Assembly: GCA_964346955.1 (NCBI GenBank) | Contig: CAYFWT010000009.1 | Coordinates: 1 to 29,777 of the forward strand | From: CAYFWT01 sp964346955 | GTDB lineage: Bacteria; Patescibacteriota; Minisyncoccia; Portnoybacterales; UBA2143 | Direction of reading: 5' to 3' | Length of the DNA stretch: 29,777 nt | Shown here: in pieces, positions 28,363 through 29,777 of the stretch | How the letters are laid out: the number at the start of each line of letters is the position of its first letter | Position numbering within the stretch: the stretch's first letter is position 1 | Position numbers and translations under genes: made by a program | Notes under the pieces: model-generated | Databases searched by the model: none | Told to the model about the DNA's origin: nothing | The model's input: the letters and a program-made list of their open reading frames with translations, nothing else

Positions 28363-28863
28363 TTAAAATAAATATTTGTTTTTATCTTCGCTTAAATCAA
28401 TGAAATCATCAGCCGCTTCTTTTAATTTAGTTGAAGCGCTTTTGCCAAAAGCCATCACCTCTATCTGTCGGCCCTGACCTTTTAAATATTCAATCAAAGG
28501 CAAAAAATCTCCATCGCCAGTAACCAAAACCAGAGCATCTAACTGGAGAGCTAATTTAACTGCATCAATAGTTATGCCTACATCCCAGTCAGCTTTTTTC
28601 AATCCACCGGAAAATATTTGCAGGTCTTTAACTCTCGTCTCAATGCCTGTTTTAGTCAAAGCCTCAAAAAAAGATTTTTCTTCTCCAGCTTCCGTTTTAA
28701 TCACATAAGCAATCGCCCGGACTAACTTTCGTCCAGCCAAGGCTGTCTTTAATACCTCTTTAAAATTAACTCTCGCCCCATAGAGATTCTTAGCTGAATG
28801 ATACATATTCTGGGCATCGATTAAGACAGCTACTCGTTGTTCTTTATGTTTAATAACAGACAT
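28363..28863 (-). CDS. NYN domain (LabA/DUF88-like) putative ribonuclease
   Basis: 166 residues. PIN-like fold: VAVLIDAQNMYHSAK at the N-terminus gives the first conserved Asp and Asn, KADWDVGITIDAVKLAL the middle acidic residues, and DALVLVTGDGDFLPLIEYLKGQGRQIEVMAFG the GDGDF motif. NYN proteins are metal-dependent RNases or RNA-binding proteins. Position between rpsO and pnp hints at a role in RNA processing or decay. It starts 13 nt after rpsO, with only a weak ribosome site, so coupling to rpsO is likely. Acidic residues are all in place, so it is probably active. Confidence 0.88.
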   Translation of the reverse strand: MSVIKHKEQRVAVLIDAQNMYHSAKNLYGARVNFKEVLKTALAGRKLVRAIAYVIKTEAGEEKSFFEALTKTGIETRVKDLQIFSGGLKKADWDVGITIDAVKLALQLDALVLVTGDGDFLPLIEYLKGQGRQIEVMAFGKSASTKLKEAADDFIDLSEDKNKYLF

Positions 28864-28876
28864 AATGGTTACTTGG

Positions 28877-29143
28877 TCATTTCTTAAGTTTTAATTTTCT
28901 GACCATACTCTTATACCTCCTCTCGCTTTCCTCTCTTAAGTAATCCAAAAGCTTTTTTCGCTTAACCACCATTTTCAAAAGACCCCGTCGAGAATGATTA
29001 TCCTTGGGGTGTTTCTTAAGATGCTGGGTCAATTCTTTAATCTTTTCAGTAAAAAGAGCAATCTGAACCTCAGCAGACCCAGTATCTTTTCCATGAAGCT
29101 TATATTTGGTAATTATCCTAGATTTCTTAGTCGGTTTAAGCAT
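28877..29143 (-). CDS. rpsO: 30S ribosomal protein S15
   Basis: 88 residues from ATG 29143 (MLKPTKKSRIITKYKLHGKD). Family marks: GSAEVQIALFTEKIKELTQHLK, HPKDNHSRRGLLKMVVKRKKLLDYLR and SERRYKSMVRKLKLKK. S15 binds the central domain of 16S rRNA. An upstream in-frame start would add 13 residues but would include the promoter -10, so ATG 29143 is chosen. The promoter leaves only about 3 nt before the ATG and there is no Shine-Dalgarno, so a leaderless message is likely. First gene of rpsO-NYN-pnp. Confidence 0.96.
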   Translation of the reverse strand: MLKPTKKSRIITKYKLHGKDTGSAEVQIALFTEKIKELTQHLKKHPKDNHSRRGLLKMVVKRKKLLDYLREESERRYKSMVRKLKLKK

Positions 29144-29153
29144 CTTTAATAAA

Positions 29154-29182
29154 ATTATATCAGGAAAAATAAAATAAGACAA
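29154..29182 (-). promoter_or_regulatory. promoter of rpsO
   Basis: Minus strand TTGTCT (29177-29182), 17-nt spacer, perfect TATAAT (29154-29159) preceded by TGA. ATG 29143 is 10 nt downstream of the -10. Confidence 0.75.
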
Positions 29183-29213
29183 ATCAGTTTGTGGATGAGC
29201 AATTTGAAACTGG

Positions 29214-29250
29214 AAAAAGCCCGTTAAGACTTTGCCTTTGACGGGCTTTT
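29214..29250 (-). terminator. terminator of acpP
   Basis: Minus strand AAAAGCCCGT (29241-29250) pairs with ACGGGCTTTT (29215-29224), ending in a T-run. Nearly symmetrical, so it may work both ways. Confidence 0.85.
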
Positions 29251-29276
29251 GATTTCTGGGGCACTTATTTGCTTTG

Positions 29277-29528
29277 TCATCTCCCTGACACTCTCTTTTC
29301 TATGTAATCAATGGCATCACCAACCGTGACCAGTCCTTCTATTTCTTCGTCAGGAATTTCTATCCCATATTCTTTCTCGAAATTCAAAGCCAACTCCCAG
29401 AAATCAAGAGAATCTGCTCCTAAATCAGTAGCCAGTTCTGCCTCAGGCACGACTTCTTCTTTACCCTGTCTTCCAACAAAAAGCACTCCCCTAATTATTT
29501 CTTTTACTTCAGTTTCTAATTGAACCAT
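29277..29528 (-). CDS. acpP: acyl carrier protein
   Basis: 83 residues from ATG 29528, behind GGGGGTGAT. The phosphopantetheine attachment Ser lies in LGADSLDFWELALNFEKEYG, followed by IEIPDEEIEGLVTVGDAIDYIE, the standard four-helix ACP. A GTG three codons upstream is within the ribosome site and rejected. The segment VGRQGKEEVVPEAEL is slightly longer between helix I and the DSL than usual. No fatty-acid synthase genes are in the window, so the partner enzyme is unknown. Directly behind tRNA-Lys by about 40 nt and probably co-transcribed; own terminator. Confidence 0.94.
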   Translation of the reverse strand: MVQLETEVKEIIRGVLFVGRQGKEEVVPEAELATDLGADSLDFWELALNFEKEYGIEIPDEEIEGLVTVGDAIDYIEKRVSGR

Positions 29529-29569
29529 CCCTATCACCCCCTTATTTTACTCAAAAGAACTATTTTTGC

Positions 29570-29645
<76 letters not shown>

Positions 29646-29646
29646 C

Positions 29647-29723
29647 TGGTGCGCCCGGCACGACTCGAACGTGCAAACCTTGTGGTCCGAAGCCACACGC
29701 TCTATCCATTGAGCTACGGGCGC
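29647..29723 (-). tRNA. tRNA-Arg (anticodon TCG)
   Basis: Minus strand cloverleaf: acceptor GCGCCCG/CGGGCGC, anticodon stem TGTGG/CCACA with loop CTTCGGA giving TCG, T-arm GCACG-TTCGAGT-CGTGC, discriminator A, CCA encoded (29647-29649). Confidence 0.95.
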
Positions 29724-29739
29724 CAGTTAATCTATAAAT

Positions 29740-29767
29740 AGTATACCACCAAATAGCTTTAGGTCAA
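29740..29767 (-). promoter_or_regulatory. promoter of the tRNA-Arg/tRNA-Lys pair
   Basis: Minus strand TTGACC (29762-29767), 16-nt spacer, TATACT (29740-29745). Confidence 0.75.
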
Positions 29768-29777
29768 TTGCCAAAAG

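Overview
The window reads as chromosomal DNA of an uncultured bacterium with a compact, moderately AT-rich genome, most likely a member of the Patescibacteria (candidate phyla radiation). This is an inference. It rests on very short intergenic gaps and 4-nt gene overlaps, a Mur ligase that lacks the usual MurE N-terminal domain, a FemAB-type transferase, a membrane-anchored protein with a short Cys-rich segment of a style common in that group, many genes of unknown function, few recognisable metabolic genes, and several families of tiny dispersed repeats. TGA is used as an ordinary stop (for example EndoQ and pnp), so there is no sign of a recoded genetic code. No phage, plasmid, insertion sequence or CRISPR array was found.

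Layout. 0-1 kb: an RpoD-like sigma factor with an internal duplication, on the plus strand. 1-3.2 kb: a tight minus-strand operon of three conserved but uncharacterised proteins (DUF763, Mth938-like, DUF72). 3.3-4.8 kb: an aspartate carbamoyltransferase with a small unknown protein behind it. 5-7.2 kb: a large membrane protein with a spermidine-synthase-like domain, convergent with 7.2-9.9 kb, an AmmeMemoRadiSam pair (radical SAM AmrS plus a Memo-AMMECR1 fusion), both membrane anchored. 10.1-11.6 kb: a B12-binding radical SAM protein, bracketed by two near-identical terminator-like palindromes. 11.7-14.35 kb: a small protein, then an operon of endonuclease Q, a TauE/SafE/DsbD-like membrane protein and a four-helix membrane protein, then tRNA-Arg(CCG). 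14.4-14.65 kb: a freestanding transcription unit for a 20-residue Cys-rich peptide. 14.6-19.3 kb: a cell-envelope and recombination block (O-antigen-ligase-like protein, MurE-like ligase, a small unknown protein, FemX-like transferase, RuvA). 19.4-20.9 kb: rpsT and a LysM/CHAP cell-wall protein. 21-23 kb: ComM/YifB and a DksA/TraR-like zinc-finger protein. 23.06-23.37 kb: a gene-free stretch that looks like a small-RNA locus. 23.4-26 kb: two membrane-anchored extracytoplasmic proteins that share a repeated module. 26.1-29.1 kb: pnp, a NYN-domain protein and rpsO. 29.2-29.75 kb: acpP, tRNA-Lys(CTT) and tRNA-Arg(TCG).

The most unusual signals are not protein families. (1) A candidate structured small RNA at about 23.1 kb has a well-formed promoter, two hairpins followed by U-tracts and CCUCC-bearing loops complementary to Shine-Dalgarno sequences. 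(2) A family of degenerate heptanucleotide arrays (TGTTNNN) is scattered in and between envelope genes, several in coding sequence. (3) At least two families of short palindromic repeats are inserted in frame in genes and add peptides such as FDLAQGK or DCPPGTVPEG. (4) A promoter-peptide-terminator unit encodes a tiny HCSKCGSC peptide. (5) The promoters of rpsT and rpsO sit so close to the ATG that the mRNAs are probably leaderless. All of this comes from reading the sequence by eye; no search or folding program was run.
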